A stretch of 64,000 nt of DNA from Mycetohabitans sp. B8 (GTDB lineage: Bacteria > Pseudomonadota > Gammaproteobacteria > Burkholderiales > Burkholderiaceae): NCBI RefSeq assembly GCF_021991875.1, contig NZ_JAHLKR010000018.1:124001-188000 (forward strand), in the 5' to 3' direction. A program made the position numbers and the translations under genes. The notes beneath the pieces were generated by a model that ran no database searches, was not told the origin of the DNA, and saw only the letters and a program-made list of their open reading frames with translations. Positions 28,714 to 41,000 of the stretch are shown here, one piece after another. The first letter of the stretch is position 1; each line of letters opens with the position of its first letter.

Positions 28714-28731
28714 TGTTCGATATATCGAACA
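28714..28731. promoter_or_regulatory. 18-bp palindromic operator between the XRE-cupin gene and kbl
   Basis: TGTTCGATATATCGAACA is a perfect palindrome 22 bp before the XRE-cupin start and 109 bp before the kbl start. The position suits binding by the XRE-cupin dimer. Confidence 0.7.
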
Positions 28732-28839
28732 TGTATTCGGTATTGAATCAATTCAGCAAGTTAGAATGCCTGGATGTCAGCAGGCTACGCGTCGCCGCTT
28801 GCATCGGCATCGCGCGGTTATCCCACCTCAGGAGTGTTC

Positions 28840-30039
28840 ATGAACGACGCTTATCTCGCGCACGTGCGCACTATGCTGGAGCAGATCCGCGCAGACGGAT
28901 TTTATAAGTCGGAGCGCGTGATTGCTTCGCCACAATCATCGCGCATTGCGCTGGCGAGCGGTGCTCAGGTGTTGAACTTCTGTGCGAACAATTATCTCGG
29001 TCTCGCCGATGACCCACGGATCGTGAAGTCGGCGAAGGATGGATTGGACCGGGATGGGTTCGGCATGGCGTCGGTGCGTTTCATTTGCGGGACCCAATCG
29101 GTTCATAAACAACTCGAAGCGGCATTGGCCTCGTTCCTGCACACCGACGATGCCATTCTTTACTCCAGTTGCTTCGACGCGAACGGCGGGTTGTTCGAGA
29201 CCCTATTGACGGAAGACGACGCGGTCATCAGTGACGAATTGAACCATGCGAGCATCATCGACGGCATACGGTTGTGCAAGGCCAAGCGCTTTCGGTATCG
29301 GAACAATGACATTGACGACCTGCAAGCGCAGTTGCAGGCCGCCGATGCGGCCGGTGCGCGATTCAAGCTGATTGCGACCGATGGCGTGTTCTCCATGGAC
29401 GGAATCATCGCGAACTTGAAGGCGATTTGCGATATGGCGGACCGTCATGGCGCGCTGGTCATGGTCGATGACTCGCATGCCGTGGGCTTCATTGGGGAGC
29501 ACGGATGGGGCACGCCTGAGCATTGTGGTGTGCAGGATCGGGTCGACATTGTTACCGGGACGCTTGGTAAGGCGCTGGGCGGCGCATCCGGCGGATACGT
29601 CGCGGCTCGTGCGCCGATCGTCGAGTTGCTGCGACAACGCTCGCGGCCATACTTGTTCTCCAATACGCTCGCGCCCAGTATCGCGTATGCCTCGCTCACC
29701 GTACTGGAATTGCTGCGCGGCGACGAAGGGGCGGCATTGCGCCAGCGCGTTCGCGAGAACGGCGCCCGGTTTCGCCGCGCAATGAGTTCGCTCGGCTTTA
29801 CGTTGATTCCGGGCGAGCACCCGATCATTCCGATCATGCTTGGCGATGCGCAACTGGCCGGCCGGATGGCCAATGCATTGCTAGACCAGGGGGTGTATGT
29901 GACCGGGTTTTCGTATCCGGTGGTACCGAAAGGGCGGGCTAGAATCCGCACCCAGATGAGCGCTGCGCACACGCCGGAGCAGATCGACGCGGCGGTGGAC
30001 GCGTTCGAGCATGTTGGCCGAGCATTGAATGTCATTTGA
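28840..30039 (+). CDS. kbl: 2-amino-3-ketobutyrate CoA ligase (glycine C-acetyltransferase)
   Basis: The 399-residue PLP enzyme cleaves 2-amino-3-oxobutyrate with CoA to glycine and acetyl-CoA, the second step of threonine degradation. Length matches E. coli Kbl (398). The PLP lysine is in [10 protein letters not shown] at about residue 244. The cofactor Asp/His motif is [11 protein letters not shown]. The substrate region includes [15 protein letters not shown] and [17 protein letters not shown] chose the ATG at 28840, preceded by AGGAG at 28829-28833. tdh starts 9 bp after the stop, so both form one operon. Confidence 0.95.
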   Translation: MNDAYLAHVRTMLEQIRADGFYKSERVIASPQSSRIALASGAQVLNFCANNYLGLADDPRIVKSAKDGLDRDGFGMASVRFICGTQSVHKQLEAALASFLHTDDAILYSSCFDANGGLFETLLTEDDAVISDELNHASIIDGIRLCKAKRFRYRNNDIDDLQAQLQAADAAGARFKLIATDGVFSMDGIIANLKAICDMADRHGALVMVDDSHAVGFIGEHGWGTPEHCGVQDRVDIVTGTLGKALGGASGGYVAARAPIVELLRQRSRPYLFSNTLAPSIAYASLTVLELLRGDEGAALRQRVRENGARFRRAMSSLGFTLIPGEHPIIPIMLGDAQLAGRMANALLDQGVYVTGFSYPVVPKGRARIRTQMSAAHTPEQIDAAVDAFEHVGRALNVI

Positions 30040-30048
30040 GGAGCGCCC

Positions 30049-31098
30049 ATGCGTGCGCTGGCGAAGCTGGAGCGGGGACCGGGTCTGGCATTGACCAGGG
30101 TGAAAAAACCGGAAATCGGACATAACGACGTATTGATCCGCATCAGCAAGACGGCGATCTGCGGCACCGACATCCACATCTGGAATTGGGACGAATGGGC
30201 AAGCAAAACCATCCCGGTTCCAATGCACGTCGGCCATGAGTATGTCGGCGAAATCGTCGACATCGGGCAAGAAGTGCGAGGATTCAAGGTGGGTGACCGG
30301 GTATCCGGCGAGGGCCATATTACTTGTGGGTTTTGCCGGAACTGCCGCGCCGGTCGGCGTCACCTGTGTCGCAATACTATCGGAGTCGGCGTGAACCGTG
30401 CGGGTGCGTTTGCCGACTATCTGGCGATTCCGGCCTTTAATGCTTTTAAAATACCGGACGACATCGACGACGAATTGGCCGCGATCTTCGATCCATTTGG
30501 CAATGCGGCGCATACGGCGTTGAGCTTCAATCTCGTCGGTGAGGACGTGCTGATCACCGGCGCGGGGCCGATCGGCGCAATGGCCGTGGCAATCGCCCGT
30601 CATGTCGGCGCCCGCAACATCGTGATTACGGATATCAACGAGTACCGGCTCGAGCTTGCCATGAAGATGGGCGCAAGCCGTGCTGTCAACGTGTCGCGCG
30701 AATCATTGTCGCAAGTCATGCGCGAACTTGGCATGACCGAGGGGTTTGACATCGGACTCGAGATGTCGGGCGCGCCGAGCGCGTTCGAATCGATGCTGGA
30801 GCATATGAACCACGGTGGCAAAATTGCGCTGCTTGGTATCCCGCCGGCACGCACTGCGATTGATTGGAACCATGTGATTTTCAAAGGACTGGAGATCAAG
30901 GGGATATACGGACGCGAAATGTTCGAGACCTGGTACAAGATGGTCGCGATGCTGCAAAGCGGGCTGGACCTGTCGCCGATCATTACGCACCGCTTCCCCG
31001 TGGAGGAATACCGCAGTGGTTTTGATGCGATGTTGTCCGGACGCAGCGGCAAAGTCATCCTGGATTGGACGGCGTCGTCGATTCCGCGGGGCGTGTGA
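30049..31098 (+). CDS. tdh: L-threonine 3-dehydrogenase
   Basis: The 349-residue medium-chain dehydrogenase oxidises threonine to 2-amino-3-oxobutyrate with NAD+ and feeds the neighbouring Kbl. Catalytic zinc ligands are in [14 protein letters not shown] and GHEYVGE. The structural zinc is held by the four cysteines of [15 protein letters not shown]. The Rossmann motif is [11 protein letters not shown]. Threonine-specific segments such as [12 protein letters not shown] and [12 protein letters not shown] are present. Length is a few residues above E. coli Tdh (341). It is the second gene of the kbl-tdh operon. Confidence 0.95.
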   Translation: MRALAKLERGPGLALTRVKKPEIGHNDVLIRISKTAICGTDIHIWNWDEWASKTIPVPMHVGHEYVGEIVDIGQEVRGFKVGDRVSGEGHITCGFCRNCRAGRRHLCRNTIGVGVNRAGAFADYLAIPAFNAFKIPDDIDDELAAIFDPFGNAAHTALSFNLVGEDVLITGAGPIGAMAVAIARHVGARNIVITDINEYRLELAMKMGASRAVNVSRESLSQVMRELGMTEGFDIGLEMSGAPSAFESMLEHMNHGGKIALLGIPPARTAIDWNHVIFKGLEIKGIYGREMFETWYKMVAMLQSGLDLSPIITHRFPVEEYRSGFDAMLSGRSGKVILDWTASSIPRGV

Positions 31099-31162
31099 AT
31101 CGATGTCCCGCTGGATGCGGGAAGGTGCGCGTTTTTGGCCGTGGTCTGCCTTTGGAGAAAGG

Positions 31163-31699
31163 ATGCCTATTCGGACGATGTTTCAGCATCGTGACGCGCG
31201 CATGCGCGTCGGCTTGATGTTGTCGTGCATAGCGATAGTTGGGTTCGAGGCGCCGCGTGCCCACGCCGGCTGGTGTGACCAAGGCGCATGGGTGGACGCA
31301 ATGCTGGGCTCGTACCATATTGATCCCAATCCGTCGAAGCACTTCGAGCCGTTCAATCCGGGGATCGGCGTTGAGTGTTATTTCTCGCCGCAGTGGGGGG
31401 CGACGGCAGGGTACTTGCGCAATTCGATTCGGCGTCCGTCGTTCTACGGCGGCGCCATATGGACACCGGAGTTTGTCCATTGGGGATGGTTCCGGGTCGC
31501 CGCGATGGGTGGTGTGATTTCCGGGTACAACTACGGTCGTTGGGGAATGGGACGTAATCGGACCGTCGGGCCGGTTCTCGCTCCCGTGCTGATGACGAAT
31601 TTCAAGCGCGTTGGTGCGAATTTCATCCTAATTCCGCCGATACCGTCGGAAAAGCTGCCATTCACCGTGGGGTTCCAAGTAAAGATCCGTGTCGATTGA
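31163..31699 (+). CDS. Exported protein of unknown function
   Basis: The 178-residue product has a signal peptide starting at the inner Met (MRVGLMLSCIAIVGF...RAHA) with likely cleavage before GWCDQ. The mature part is rich in Gly and aromatic residues in alternating patterns (ECYFSPQWGATAGYLRNS, GWFRVAAMGGVISGYNYG) and ends with FQVKIRVD. That suggests a small outer-membrane beta-barrel, like other short barrel proteins adjacent to phage or acyltransferase loci. GGAGAAAGG precedes the ATG at 31163. I cannot name a family. Confidence 0.6.
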   Translation: MPIRTMFQHRDARMRVGLMLSCIAIVGFEAPRAHAGWCDQGAWVDAMLGSYHIDPNPSKHFEPFNPGIGVECYFSPQWGATAGYLRNSIRRPSFYGGAIWTPEFVHWGWFRVAAMGGVISGYNYGRWGMGRNRTVGPVLAPVLMTNFKRVGANFILIPPIPSEKLPFTVGFQVKIRVD

Positions 31700-31779
31700 A
31701 TCTTAATGGAATCGAGTAGGGGCCGCCGCCCGCGAATTTGAAGATTGGCGAGCATAGACCGATATCCAATCGCGCGTTC

Positions 31780-31797
31780 AGGTGAGGTTTTTCGGGA
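31780..31797 (-). repeat. Solitary iteron copy
   Basis: AGGTGAGGTTTTTCGGGA matches the origin iterons perfectly, on the reverse strand. It lies 3.8 kb beyond the nearest copy and between unrelated genes. Confidence 0.75.
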
Positions 31798-31908
31798 GTC
31801 GCCGGTATGGCTCCCTCCCTTTAAAAATCCTTCAACTGCCGGCCCCCTTATCAACATAGACAGCGGCCTGCACAATACCATCCGTTTTGATTAGATTCAG
31901 GCCCATCC

Positions 31909-32339
31909 ATGCAGTTCAATCACGCCACGATCGTGACCGACGGCATCGAAGGAACACGCCGCTTTTTCGGCGACATCGTGGTTTGGACACCGGCAGCCGC
32001 TCACCATTTCAGGTTGACGGCTACGGGCTTTATCTCGGTAACTGTCCTGTCGTCTGTGTTATCGAGGCAACGCTGCCCGGTATCGCGGGACGCAGTGTGA
32101 CGCGTATCGATCCCTTTGCAGCCGCTGCGATTGGCTCGGCCGTGTTCGCGGCAGCGATTCCAGATATCCGATGCGACGTCGAACAGATGATCGTGACCGG
32201 CGATCGCGTCATCGCGCATCTTTGCTTTACAGGACACTTCACGGGTACGTTCAGTGGCGTGCCAGGCAACGGCCAGCCGATCAATTTCCTTGCGACGGGT
32301 CTCTACCGGATTCGACACGGCAAGATCACCGATCAGTAA
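31909..32339 (+). pseudogene. VOC-family and SnoaL-like gene remnants, joined
   Basis: The first frame reads MQFNHATIVTDGIEGTRRFFGDIV, the start of a glyoxalase/VOC protein. After a frameshift near 31975 the other frame continues with GLDTGSRSPFQVDGYGLYLG. The same frame then changes character. From about 32100 it encodes VEQMIVTGDRVIAHLCFTGHFTGTF and NFLATGLYRIRHGKITDQ, the end of a SnoaL-like polyketide cyclase. This looks like a deletion joining two genes, with an extra frameshift. No function is expected. Confidence 0.65.
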
Positions 32340-32594
32340 ACGCGATCCGGCGCGCGGGCATGAGCATGCGGACGCAGCAACGTATCTCCTGTCTTCAATG
32401 GAGGCTTACGCAGCGCTAACAAACTTTGGATACAGACTTTCACACCGCATGGCAGCGTCACGGCGGTCGCGGACCGGCTTGGTTGTAGCACTGGTATTAC
32501 CGATTCATATAGTCAATCACGAATGTTTGATTTCCGCGCACGCGGCGCCTCTCATAGACTGCTTTTAACCTTTTGTGAATACGCAGGAGTTGTT
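32340..32594. other. Upstream region of the nba cluster
   Basis: About 250 bases without a recognised gene. It must contain the promoter of the nba genes; no clear operator is seen. Confidence 0.3.
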
Positions 32595-34085
32595 GTGAGC
32601 ATCGAATCGGTCACCGCGTCGCCCCAACCCCGCTTGCTACGGCACTACATCGATGGTGAGTTCGTGGCGGGCGATGTCACGTTCCAGAACGTGAGCCCGG
32701 TCGATGGCTCGCAGGTCGCGCTGGTCTGCGAGGCTGATGCGCAAGCGGTGGATCGCGCGGTGCGGGCGGCACGGGCGGCCCAACTGGCTGGTTGGCGCGA
32801 CACGACGCCGGCGCAGCGGGCGGACTGGCTGTACCGGATCGCCCAGGGCATTGAAGCGCGCTTTGACGCGTTCGTTGCCGCGGAAGTGGCGGACACTGGC
32901 CGTCCGATTGCCCAAGCGCGGACGCTGGACGTGGCGCGGGGCATCGCTAATTTCCGCACGTTCGCCGACTTGGTGCGTACCGCGAACAGCGAGTTTTTTG
33001 AGACCCATACGGCGGACGGCGGCGAGCTGATCAACTATGTGACACGCAAGCCGCTCGGCGTGGTCGGCATCATTTCGCCATGGAACCTGCCGCTGCTGTT
33101 GCTGACGTGGAAGGTTGCGCCCGCGCTCGCGATGGGCAACTGCGTGGTGGCTAAACCGTCGGAGGAAACACCTGGCTCGGCGACACTGCTGGCCGAGGTG
33201 ATCCATGAGGTCGGCTTGCCGCGCGGGGTATTCAACTTGGTCCATGGTCACGGGCCTAACGCGGCGGGCGAGTTCCTGTCCCGTCATCCGGACATCAGCG
33301 CGATCACGTTCACCGGCGAGTCGCGCACCGGCAGCACCATCATGAAGACGGTTGCCGATGGCGTGAAGAACATCTCGTTCGAGCTGGGGGGCAAGAACGC
33401 GGCGGTCGTGTTCGCCGACGCCGATTTTGATGCCGCGGTCGACGGCGTGGCCAAATCAAGCTTTACGAACGCAGGGCAGGTATGCCTGTGCAGCGAGCGG
33501 GTGTACGTCGAGCGGCCGATCTTCGAGCGCTTTGTGGCTGCACTGAAGCAAAAGGCGCAGGCGCTGCGCGTGGGCGCGCCGGAGGATCCGAGCACCACGA
33601 TGGGACCGTTGATTTCACACCACCATCGCGACAAGGTGCTGTCGTATTTCCGGTTGGCCGTCGAGGAAGGGGCCAACGTGGTGACTGGCGGCGATGTCCC
33701 GCGTTTCGGCGATGCGCGGGATCGTGGCGCATTCGTGAACCCGACCCTCTGGACGGGCCTACCGGACACCGCGCGCTGCGTGACCGAGGAGATTTTCGGG
33801 CCGGTTTGCCATGTGGCGCCGTTTGACAGTGAGGACGAGGTGATTGGCCGAGTCAACCATAGCGCCTACGGTTTGGCGGCAAGTATCTGGACTACGCACT
33901 TGGCTCGGGGCCATCGTGTCGCGCGCCAAATCGAGACCGGCATTGTGTGGGTCAACGCGTGGTTCGTGCGCGACCTGCGCACGCCATTTGGCGGCGCTAA
34001 GCTGTCGGGCATCGGTCGCGAAGGCGGTCGACATTCGCTCGACTTCTACTCTGAGCTCACCAATGTTTGCGTAAAGATCGGATAA
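32595..34085 (+). CDS. nbaE: 2-aminomuconate 6-semialdehyde dehydrogenase
   Basis: The 496-residue enzyme belongs to the aldehyde dehydrogenase superfamily. It has the cofactor segment [23 protein letters not shown], the general-base Glu in FELGGKN (about residue 262) and the nucleophilic Cys in GQVCLC (about residue 296). The last is typical of the hydroxymuconic/aminomuconic semialdehyde branch. Its neighbours encode 3-hydroxyanthranilate dioxygenase, ACMS decarboxylase and a RidA-type deaminase. The aminomuconate semialdehyde assignment rests on that context. GTG at 32595 is the likely start, with CAGGAG just before it; the upstream reading has no ribosome site. Confidence 0.87.
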   Translation: MSIESVTASPQPRLLRHYIDGEFVAGDVTFQNVSPVDGSQVALVCEADAQAVDRAVRAARAAQLAGWRDTTPAQRADWLYRIAQGIEARFDAFVAAEVADTGRPIAQARTLDVARGIANFRTFADLVRTANSEFFETHTADGGELINYVTRKPLGVVGIISPWNLPLLLLTWKVAPALAMGNCVVAKPSEETPGSATLLAEVIHEVGLPRGVFNLVHGHGPNAAGEFLSRHPDISAITFTGESRTGSTIMKTVADGVKNISFELGGKNAAVVFADADFDAAVDGVAKSSFTNAGQVCLCSERVYVERPIFERFVAALKQKAQALRVGAPEDPSTTMGPLISHHHRDKVLSYFRLAVEEGANVVTGGDVPRFGDARDRGAFVNPTLWTGLPDTARCVTEEIFGPVCHVAPFDSEDEVIGRVNHSAYGLAASIWTTHLARGHRVARQIETGIVWVNAWFVRDLRTPFGGAKLSGIGREGGRHSLDFYSELTNVCVKIG

Positions 34086-34107
34086 ACGCACGAAATACGG
34101 AACCCTT

Positions 34108-35162
<1,055 letters not shown>

Positions 35163-35198
35163 TTAACCGGACTGACTGGATTGCCGCACCGACTTGCA

Positions 35199-36215
35199 AT
35201 GAAACTTCGAATTGACATGCATTCTCATTTCTTCCCGCGCATCACGCCGGAAGAGGCGGCGCGCTTGGACACCGCACATGCCCCCTGGCTGAATATCGAC
35301 GCCGATGGCCAGCATGGCATGATCATGACGGGAGACCGGCCGTTTCGACCAGTGTACCGCGCGCTGTGGGATCCGCGCACGCGTATCGCCGAGATGGACG
35401 AACGCGGCATCGACATCCAAATGATGTGCGCGACGCCGGTGATGTTCGGCTATCGCTACGATGCCAGAGCGGCCGACGAATGGGCGCGACGCATGAACGA
35501 TCTCGCGCTGGAAATGTGCGCGTATGCACCCAACAGGTTGATGACGCTGGCGCAGGTACCGTTGCAGGACGTCGAGTTGGCGTGCCGCGAGGCGACGCGC
35601 GCGTTCCATTGCGGTCATCACGGCGTGCAGATCGGCAATCACCTCGGCTCGCGCGACCTGGACGACGAGCAACTGGTCACGTTTCTCACACACTGCGCAA
35701 ACGATGGGATTCCGGTGCTGGTTCATCCGTGGGACATGATGACCGATGGCCGGATGAAGAAATGGATGCTGCCATGGCTTGTTGCCATGCCGGCGGAGAC
35801 GCAGTTGAGCATGGTGTCGTTGATTTTGTCTGGGGCCTTTGAGCGTATCCCGGCCTCGTTGAAGCTTTGCTTCGCGCACGGCGGCGGCAGTTTTGCGTTC
35901 CTGCTCGGTCGCGTGCAGAACGCGTGGGAAAACCGGGATATCGTCCGAGAAAATTGCCCGCACCCGCCGCTATCGTACTTGAATCGGTTTCACGTGGACA
36001 GCGCGGTCTTCGATCCACGTGCGCTGAAAATGCTGGTCGATACAATGGGGGAGGATCGGGTGCTACTCGGCTCCGACTACCCGTTCCCGCTCGGGGAGCA
36101 GTTGATCGGCGAACTGGTCGCGACGCACCCGGAACTGAGCGATGACGCGAAAAGCAAGATCCTAGGTCAAAACGCATTGCGCTTTTTTGGCTTGTCGGAG
36201 CCGGCCACCGTATAG
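35199..36215 (+). CDS. nbaD: 2-amino-3-carboxymuconate 6-semialdehyde decarboxylase (ACMSD)
   Basis: The 338-residue amidohydrolase-fold protein has the zinc-binding HSH of [10 protein letters not shown] (H8 and H10). It also has [24 protein letters not shown] and FAHGGGSF, and a late Asp in [12 protein letters not shown]. This is the ACMSD pattern: it removes CO2 from ACMS and so diverts flux away from quinolinate toward complete oxidation. The ATG at 35199 was preferred to an upstream TTG because the family begins at this point. It is the last gene of the nbaE-F-C-D set; the later hydratase and decarboxylase steps are not encoded here. Confidence 0.93.
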   Translation: MKLRIDMHSHFFPRITPEEAARLDTAHAPWLNIDADGQHGMIMTGDRPFRPVYRALWDPRTRIAEMDERGIDIQMMCATPVMFGYRYDARAADEWARRMNDLALEMCAYAPNRLMTLAQVPLQDVELACREATRAFHCGHHGVQIGNHLGSRDLDDEQLVTFLTHCANDGIPVLVHPWDMMTDGRMKKWMLPWLVAMPAETQLSMVSLILSGAFERIPASLKLCFAHGGGSFAFLLGRVQNAWENRDIVRENCPHPPLSYLNRFHVDSAVFDPRALKMLVDTMGEDRVLLGSDYPFPLGEQLIGELVATHPELSDDAKSKILGQNALRFFGLSEPATV

Positions 36216-36231
36216 GTGAGATTGTTCGAGA
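36214..36231 (-). repeat. Degenerate iteron-like match
   Basis: AGGTGAGATTGTTCGAGA resembles the origin iterons on the reverse strand but differs at several positions. It overlaps the nbaD stop and could be chance. Confidence 0.3.
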
Positions 36232-36316
36232 TCCCGCTGAGTCATCGATCTTGGCGGGCCGCACGGGTTAGGCCGCCAGTGTGTCTGACGGGCGCTCGAT
36301 AGGCGCGGTGGCAGTC

Positions 36317-36703
36317 TTACTCGTCGGTATTGCTGTTCGGAATCGTGACGCGGCGCTTTCGGGTGACCACCACCGGTCGGGAGGCGGAGTTTGCCGACGC
36401 ACCCGCACGCGAGAGAGCCGACATGCGGGACGTTGGCCCCCCTCGGGCGGACCCGGCGCCACGGCTCGATGCCGACGACCGGGCGGCACGGCTGTCGGGC
36501 GTGTCGTGCTGGACCGTCGAAATCGCTTTCTTATAGATGACCTGCATGCCGCCAGGGACACGAAGCATCACGACGTATTGATCGAACGATTCAACATGGC
36601 CGACGATACGGATACCGTTGACCAAGTAGATCTGGACGCGCTTGCGTTCCTTGCGCGCTGAGTTGAGGATGTCGTTTTGCGACAGGCCGGATTCTGACGC
36701 CAT
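36317..36703 (-). CDS. hfq2: Second Hfq-type RNA chaperone with long C-terminal tail
   Basis: Residues 1-70 are an Hfq core. The Sm1 segment is QIYLVNGIRIVGHVESFDQYVVMLR. The Sm2 segment is YKKAIST instead of the usual YKHAIST. The proximal-face residues QNDILNSARKE replace the usual QDPFLNALRKE. A 58-residue tail rich in Ser, Ala, Arg and Gly follows. Burkholderia species are known to have a second Hfq with an extended tail, and this fits that type. Start ATG at 36703 is where the family begins. It should bind sRNAs and mRNAs. The substitutions suggest altered RNA preference. Confidence 0.87.
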   Translation of the reverse strand: MASESGLSQNDILNSARKERKRVQIYLVNGIRIVGHVESFDQYVVMLRVPGGMQVIYKKAISTVQHDTPDSRAARSSASSRGAGSARGGPTSRMSALSRAGASANSASRPVVVTRKRRVTIPNSNTDE

Positions 36704-36933
36704 GCGTTGTGCTGAGCGTGCGTAGTGATCGATGCCGGGTGCACGACCACTGGTGTTTGACGGATACGGAACGCGGCGAAGTGGAACCACGATTCGAGCT
36801 CAAATGGTATCAGACTGGCGGCGTGCCGGGGTGGCATGCTTTTTATCGCGCTCCGGCGCGGCGGTTATCCGGCGCTTGCTTCGCGTTTGTGGCTCGATCC
36901 GTAACAATGGAGCGCCGCTGCCCGTCGCATTGT

Positions 36934-37260
36934 TCAGCGCACAGCCGTCATTGAGCCATCAATACGGCACTCAGCAACCGGCCACGCGATGGCCTCGATC
37001 AATCGGCAGCCAGCGTCTTCGAGTGTGCCAGAGTGATCGATTGAAACCAGCGTGGCGTGCTCGGGCAGTGCACAGGCGGGCCGCCGCTCGAGCCGTGCCA
37101 CAATCTGTGCCGCCGTCTCGTGACCGCGTCGCGCGAGCCGTTGACCACCACCGGCAGGTCCCGCACTAGCCAGCCGTCGATCTTGATGCCGATCCCGTAG
37201 TGCAGTGCGTAGCTTTGCTAGTGCAACGAGAACAGGCCATGCGCACGATATCACGGCTTG
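36934..37260 (-). pseudogene. phnN: phnN (ribose 1,5-bisphosphate phosphokinase) remnant
   Basis: On the minus strand the sequence reads AHGLFSLH, a TAG, then QSYALHYGIGIKIDGWLV and VVVNGSR. In another frame it continues with HETAAQIVARLERR and LVSIDHSGTLEDAGCRLIEAI. These follow the order of PhnN motifs (WxAHGLxYGI, VVNxSR, RxxESxxxIxxRL, I.N.G.L..AG). A stop replaces the conserved Trp and at least one frameshift is present. The P-loop start is missing. No other phosphonate genes are nearby. Confidence 0.65.
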
Positions 37261-37466
37261 GCATGGCGGCTGCGGCTGCGTCGCTGTACTGGCGCAGCGC
37301 GGGTTTCGCGGCGGACGATACAGGCTGCGCATCGTCGGCGGTTGTCGTTTTGACGCGACAACCGATGCGAAGCCGCGACTCGTCATGCGAAGTGTCGCAC
37401 CAGGGACAGCCAGCACAGCGTCAATATCATCCAATGCGGCGTCGCTAACGCTGTCGAGCGGATAAA

Positions 37467-38021
37467 ATGCGGCTCATGTCCATCCAGCACGCCCTCCTTA
37501 CGTCGCTGCTCGAAAAGCCAACCTCGGGTTACGACCTGGCGCGCCGCTTCGATCGCTCGATCGGCTATTTCTGGCACGCCACGCACCAGCAGATCTATCG
37601 CGAACTTGCCCGCATGGCGACCGTCGGGTGGGTGGCGGCCGTCGATGATGTGAACGATCCGGCAAGGCGCAAGAAATGCTACCAGGTGCTGACGACCGGG
37701 AGGGCAGAACTCGTGCGGTGGATCCGCGAGCCTTTGGACGATGGCGACCGGAACTGTCGGCAAGCATTCCTAGTCAAGCTTCGCGCGGCCGCTGTGGTCG
37801 GCCCAGACGGGCTGGGGGAGGAGCTGGCGCAACTGCTCGAGCAGTGGCAGGCCCGCCTCGACACCTACCGGAACATCGAGCAGCGGGATTTCTCCGCCCC
37901 CGTACTCTCGACGAAGCAACGCCTGCAACATGCGGTGCTGCGCTACGGCATCCGTGCTGAAGAAACCTGGATCGGATGGGCGCACGACGTCATGGCGTTG
38001 TTGCACGAGCTCGGCCGCTGA
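37467..38021 (+). CDS. PadR-family transcriptional regulator
   Basis: The 184-residue protein has the PadR winged helix (IQHALLTSLLEKPTSGYDLARRFDRSIGYFWHATHQQIYRELARM). A wing follows (DPARRKKCYQVLTTGRAELVRWI), then a C-terminal helical dimerisation domain (Vir_act_alpha_C type). PadR proteins usually repress adjacent detoxification or efflux genes; none is adjacent here, so its target is unknown. Start could be ATG 37467 or ATG 37476. Confidence 0.88.
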   Translation: MRLMSIQHALLTSLLEKPTSGYDLARRFDRSIGYFWHATHQQIYRELARMATVGWVAAVDDVNDPARRKKCYQVLTTGRAELVRWIREPLDDGDRNCRQAFLVKLRAAAVVGPDGLGEELAQLLEQWQARLDTYRNIEQRDFSAPVLSTKQRLQHAVLRYGIRAEETWIGWAHDVMALLHELGR

Positions 38022-38085
38022 GCGCACCGCACGCAATGCCGCGCGAGCGGGCGCGAACGCGTGGCATCGGCGTCGCGCTTGTTGA

Positions 38086-41000
38086 TTAAATTCGCAAACT
38101 AGCCTCATTGCTGCCTTTACCACGCCTTGTCCCCTTGGCGGCCGCGCGCGGCTTGCCCATGAAGGTAGGGGATCCATCGCGACGCAGCCGGTCGAACGTG
38201 ATCCCGGACATCGAGACGTCGACCAACGGCTTGATATTGACATCGGTTGCAAAGCGGTGGTGAACCACTTCGTTTTTGTCGACCCTTACCGCGCCCACGT
38301 TGGCATCCACAAATAGCAGCGCCGTCGCCAGGCCTCTTGCCCACGGGGACAGGATCGGAACAGACTCATGGGCCTCGCTGCGTTCTTTCGTGACCAGGGA
38401 AGTCAATCTCCATGAAGCGGGATCGGCCAATATCTGCTCGCGTTTGGCCTCGATGACCTGTTTCATTCTCTCGAGGTCCTTCGCGGACACGCGTTCTCGC
38501 GAGCCGGCCTCCCAAGGACGCAGGTAATGTTGTTCGAAGTGCGCCTGCAACAGGTTGATCTGTTCCGCAGCCGGGTCCGTCAGCGCATAGCGATGGATAT
38601 GGCTGTCCGTTTGCCTCGTCCCGTTGCCCAATTCCAGCATGTTTTTTACCGCACTGGCCACCTGGTCCGTTAGCAGTTTGGCAGATTGGGTCCGTTTCTG
38701 TTTGAGATACGTGCCAACCGCCTTGATCCCGGTATCGTCATGGTCGCCATCGTGGTCAAGCAGTTGGCGCGTCGCATATTCATATGTGGTTGCGTCCGGG
38801 AAATTAACATCCAGAAAGCAGGCGCGCGGGTCGATTTTGCCTTGGTAGGACTGCACCGTACGCGAAAGCGACACCTTCACCTGGTAGATTTGCTTGTCCC
38901 ATAAGCGTTTGGAAGTTGGGCCGGTGCTGACACTGCTTTTCGGGCTGCTCGAGGTAGCGGCTGAAACGGAAGCGCCGACCTTGGCCTCTACCTTAACCTC
39001 GATGCTGCGCTCTGCGTGCCGCTTTTCGGTTGACATGTGGCCGGAGTCGCTGCGGGACGTCGATATGCTGTTCACGTGCTTGCCGGACACCGGGACGGAA
39101 GCGCTGACGGACGCACCAAGCGGTGCCGGAAGCACATTGGGAATGCCAACGCTGACGAGGGGCCCCGTCGACGCAGCATGACGTTTTTCGTCCACGGTGC
39201 CCTCGATCCATCCGACGGACACATCGCGGGCACCGACCAGCGATTGCGCCAGTGTGTTCCAGCATTGCTCGCTGGTGCCGCGTGATTCGGCTGTGGCGCC
39301 GGCGGATGATAGGCTCTTCATGGTGTCGAGGATGTGGTTCACGCTAGCTTGCATGGCTTCGTCGTCGTAGCCGGAACCGTCATCCTTTAGCTGACGGGCC
39401 ACTTGAACGAGGATGCCGCGGGGGCGCGCGTGCTCCGAATCGTAGAATTGCACACTGGTGGTGCCACCGACAAGGCTGCCTGGTAACGATGCGCCGGCCA
39501 GCACACCGACGCCCGCGCCGTCGCCCGTCGCATGGGCAGTGCCGATAAAAAGCCAGGCGTGCTGCTCGGTACACCCCATTTGCACCGTGGCCTTGCGTTC
39601 GCGTGAGCGCTTGGTGTTGATGCTTGGGACCACTACGGGTAAGGGTACCGGGCTCGCCTGGGCGGCTTGGCTTACCGCCGCTGTTATCGACGCTGATACC
39701 CGTTCTGTCGTGAAGGTGAGCTTGCCTGCGTCACTGAATTCGACCGCCATGCCAGGACGCAGCGACGACACTATACGTTTTAGTGCATCCCAGCCGCTAT
39801 CGGTTGCGTCAGTAACAGCCGTCGTGACCGACTGAGTCGCAGTCGATGCCGCACGGGTCAGCTCGGAAGCCTCTGCAGTTGAAGCCGCTGACGCGTGGTC
39901 TGGCGCCGAGGCCTGCCTGTCAGCAGCGCTAGACTTCTCGGCGGCTCTGCTGGCGCCTGATGGGATGCGGGTCGCGATCATCGGGGCTTTCATGGCTCCC
40001 CAAATCCGCTGTATTAGGTGGGAGCCACAATGTTTGCGGTCCCTGAGCGCGACCTCCGACACAAACTTGTTCAAACGGTGCGATGCCTTCGCCTTATCGG
40101 TTTCGCGCAAGTCTGGTCGCTGATTGAAAAGTGCGGCAACCTCGCCAGGCACGACTTTTCCTATGATCGAGGTGATGACCTTTCTAAAATGATTCAAACG
40201 GCCCGATGCTTTCGCTTTGTCGGTTCCCCGGCCGCTTTCGTGGAAGCGTTGTCGCCAGTCAAATAATGCCTCTTTTTCGCTGGGCGTGAGTGTTTTAATG
40301 AACGATGCGAAGCGATCCTCGGGCGTGGAACCGCTCGCGCTGTGCGGATGTTCGGTTTGGTCGAAGTATTTCTTGGCGATGGCAAAGACCTGGCTGGCCA
40401 GTAGCGTGGCTTTGGCGTCCTGCCCGTTCATTGCCAAGTGACCTTGAAGCCACTGCTGACGCTTGGCCGTTCCCGATGGCGATGAGTCGTCAAAATCGAG
40501 CGCAGCGTGCATCGGCGTTGCGTGACCGTCGTGCTGCTGAACGAATCGTACGTAGTTCTCGATCCGCTCGGCTGTATCCAACAGCACGTGGAGCATGTCC
40601 CGATCCGCGCTGCGGGAAAGCGGCGCGAACTTCTCTGCGCGCAGCTTGAGCAGCGTCTCAAAGCCGTATTCCGTACGAGCGAGCACGCGAGCTGTTTCCC
40701 ATGACGCGCGCCACGCTTGCTGCTGATCGGGCAAATGGGCGCCGGCTGCTGCGGCGGATACATCGTGGAAAGGCTGATCGAAGTTCAATGCACGCAACTG
40801 CCGCAACACCTTCGTGGCCGTCGTGCTGTCGCGTACGCCTGCGTCATGCATGGCAAACAAGACCAACTGGGCGCGCGCGGCGCTCACCTTGCCCGTGCCG
40901 TCATCTAAGCCTGTATGGAGTTGGTGCGCCAGCTCGGCTGTCACCAGGTTCGGGCCTGGGTAGTTGGCTTCAACAAGATGGTTCAGCAACTGCGCGCGCG

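Noticed and set aside
29203-29853. 216-residue minus-strand frame inside kbl (and 29445-30287)
   Set aside because: Antisense shadow of kbl, whose PLP motifs are complete.
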